DNA of 64,000 nt from contig CM041199.1 in NCBI GenBank assembly GCA_023078555.1, positions 8,623,315 through 8,687,314 of the forward strand. The letters run 5' to 3'. A program made the translations under genes and the position numbers. Source of the DNA: Ulva prolifera (Eukaryota > Chlorophyta > Ulvophyceae > Ulvales > Ulvaceae). This document shows, piece after piece, positions 63,498 through 64,000 of this stretch; within the stretch, counting starts at the first letter, position 1, and each line of letters begins with the position of its first letter. The notes under the pieces are model-generated. The model made no database searches. It saw only the letters and a list, made by a program, of their open reading frames with translations, and was not told where the DNA came from.

Positions 63498-64000
63498 TAC
63501 CCCCAATCCAGGCTCGTGCCCAACGTGAAGCTCGTACCCCAATCTCGAGCCCCAATCCAGGTTGGAGCCCACCTCCAAGATGGCACCCCATTCTCGAGCC
63601 CCAATCCAGGCTCGAGCCCCACTCCAAGATGGTACCCCAATCTCGAGCCCCAATCCAGGCTCGAGCCCGACTCCAAGATGGCACCCCAATCTCTTGCCCC
63701 AATCCAGGCTCGAGCCCCACTCCAAGATGGTACCCCGATCTCGAGCCCCAATCCAGGCTCGAGCCCCACTCCAAGATCGTACCCCAATCTCGAGCCCCAA
63801 TCCAGGCAGGAGCCCAACTCCAAGATGGCACCCCATTCTCGAGCCCCAATCCAGGCTCGAGCCCAACTCCAAGATGGTACCCCAGTCTCGAGCCCCAATC
63901 CAGGCTCGAGCCCGACTCCAAGATGGCACCACAATCTCAAGCCCCAATCCAGGCTCGTGCCAAACGTGAAGCTCGTACCCCAATCTCGAGCCCCAGTCCA

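Larger units (their letters stand above)
60836..64000. repeat. 49-bp satellite array, right part
   Basis: The array continues in the same orientation and in monomer phase after the transposon, about 64 monomers to the window edge. Two units of the GATGGCTCCCAATATCTAG 48-bp type occur at about 62,014 and 63,290. No other sequence is present. Confidence 0.96.

Overview
This window is almost entirely one tandem-repeat (satellite) array with a single intact-looking LTR retrotransposon inserted in it. The array covers 1-56,099 and 60,836-64,000, runs off both ends of the window, and holds roughly 1,200 copies of a 49-bp monomer. I found no host gene, tRNA, rRNA, CRISPR array or bacterial-type feature. 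A Ty1/copia element plus a satellite with higher-order structure means a eukaryote, and the setting resembles centromeric, pericentromeric or other heterochromatic DNA. I cannot name the species. The retrotransposon's primer-binding site copies a eukaryotic initiator methionine tRNA with GGGCCCAT around the anticodon. As I recall these tRNAs, plants and animals have that form and ascomycete fungi have GGGCTCAT, so a typical ascomycete is less likely.

Satellite layout. Three monomer classes share their edges and differ in the middle. Class A carries CTCGAGCCCCACTCCAAG, class B carries CGTGCCCAACGTGAAG and class C carries CTGGAGCCCACCTCCAAG. B-C-A often recurs as a 147-bp trimer, and extra A units lengthen some blocks. 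From 1 to about 13.2 kb the array is built from long higher-order repeats (HORs) of 21, 39, 31, 47, 30, 24 and 30 monomers, each marked by one 48-bp unit. From about 13.2 to 34.6 kb a second family dominates, marked by AAGATAACACCCC and TCTACCCCC variants, with kilobase duplications 8.2-8.9 kb apart and a 28-monomer tandem duplication. From 34.6 to 37 kb A-type units prevail, so long open frames appear by chance. From 37 to 56.1 kb there are further tandem blocks of 12, 27, 37 and 47-48 monomers. The array resumes in phase after the transposon.

Retrotransposon. A 4,736-bp Ty1/copia element lies on the minus strand at 56,100-60,835. It has two 308-bp LTRs differing at one base, a 5-bp target duplication (AGATG), a primer-binding site and a short polypurine tract. 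Its coding region is split by a frameshift in the linker between integrase and reverse transcriptase. The upstream frame holds Gag, protease and integrase; the downstream frame holds reverse transcriptase and RNase H, with the catalytic motifs visible. The LTR similarity points to a recent insertion.

The main points of interest are the 147-bp trimer and HOR architecture of the satellite, and the transposon's unusually long match to the 5' half of the initiator tRNA, which suggests half-tRNA priming.
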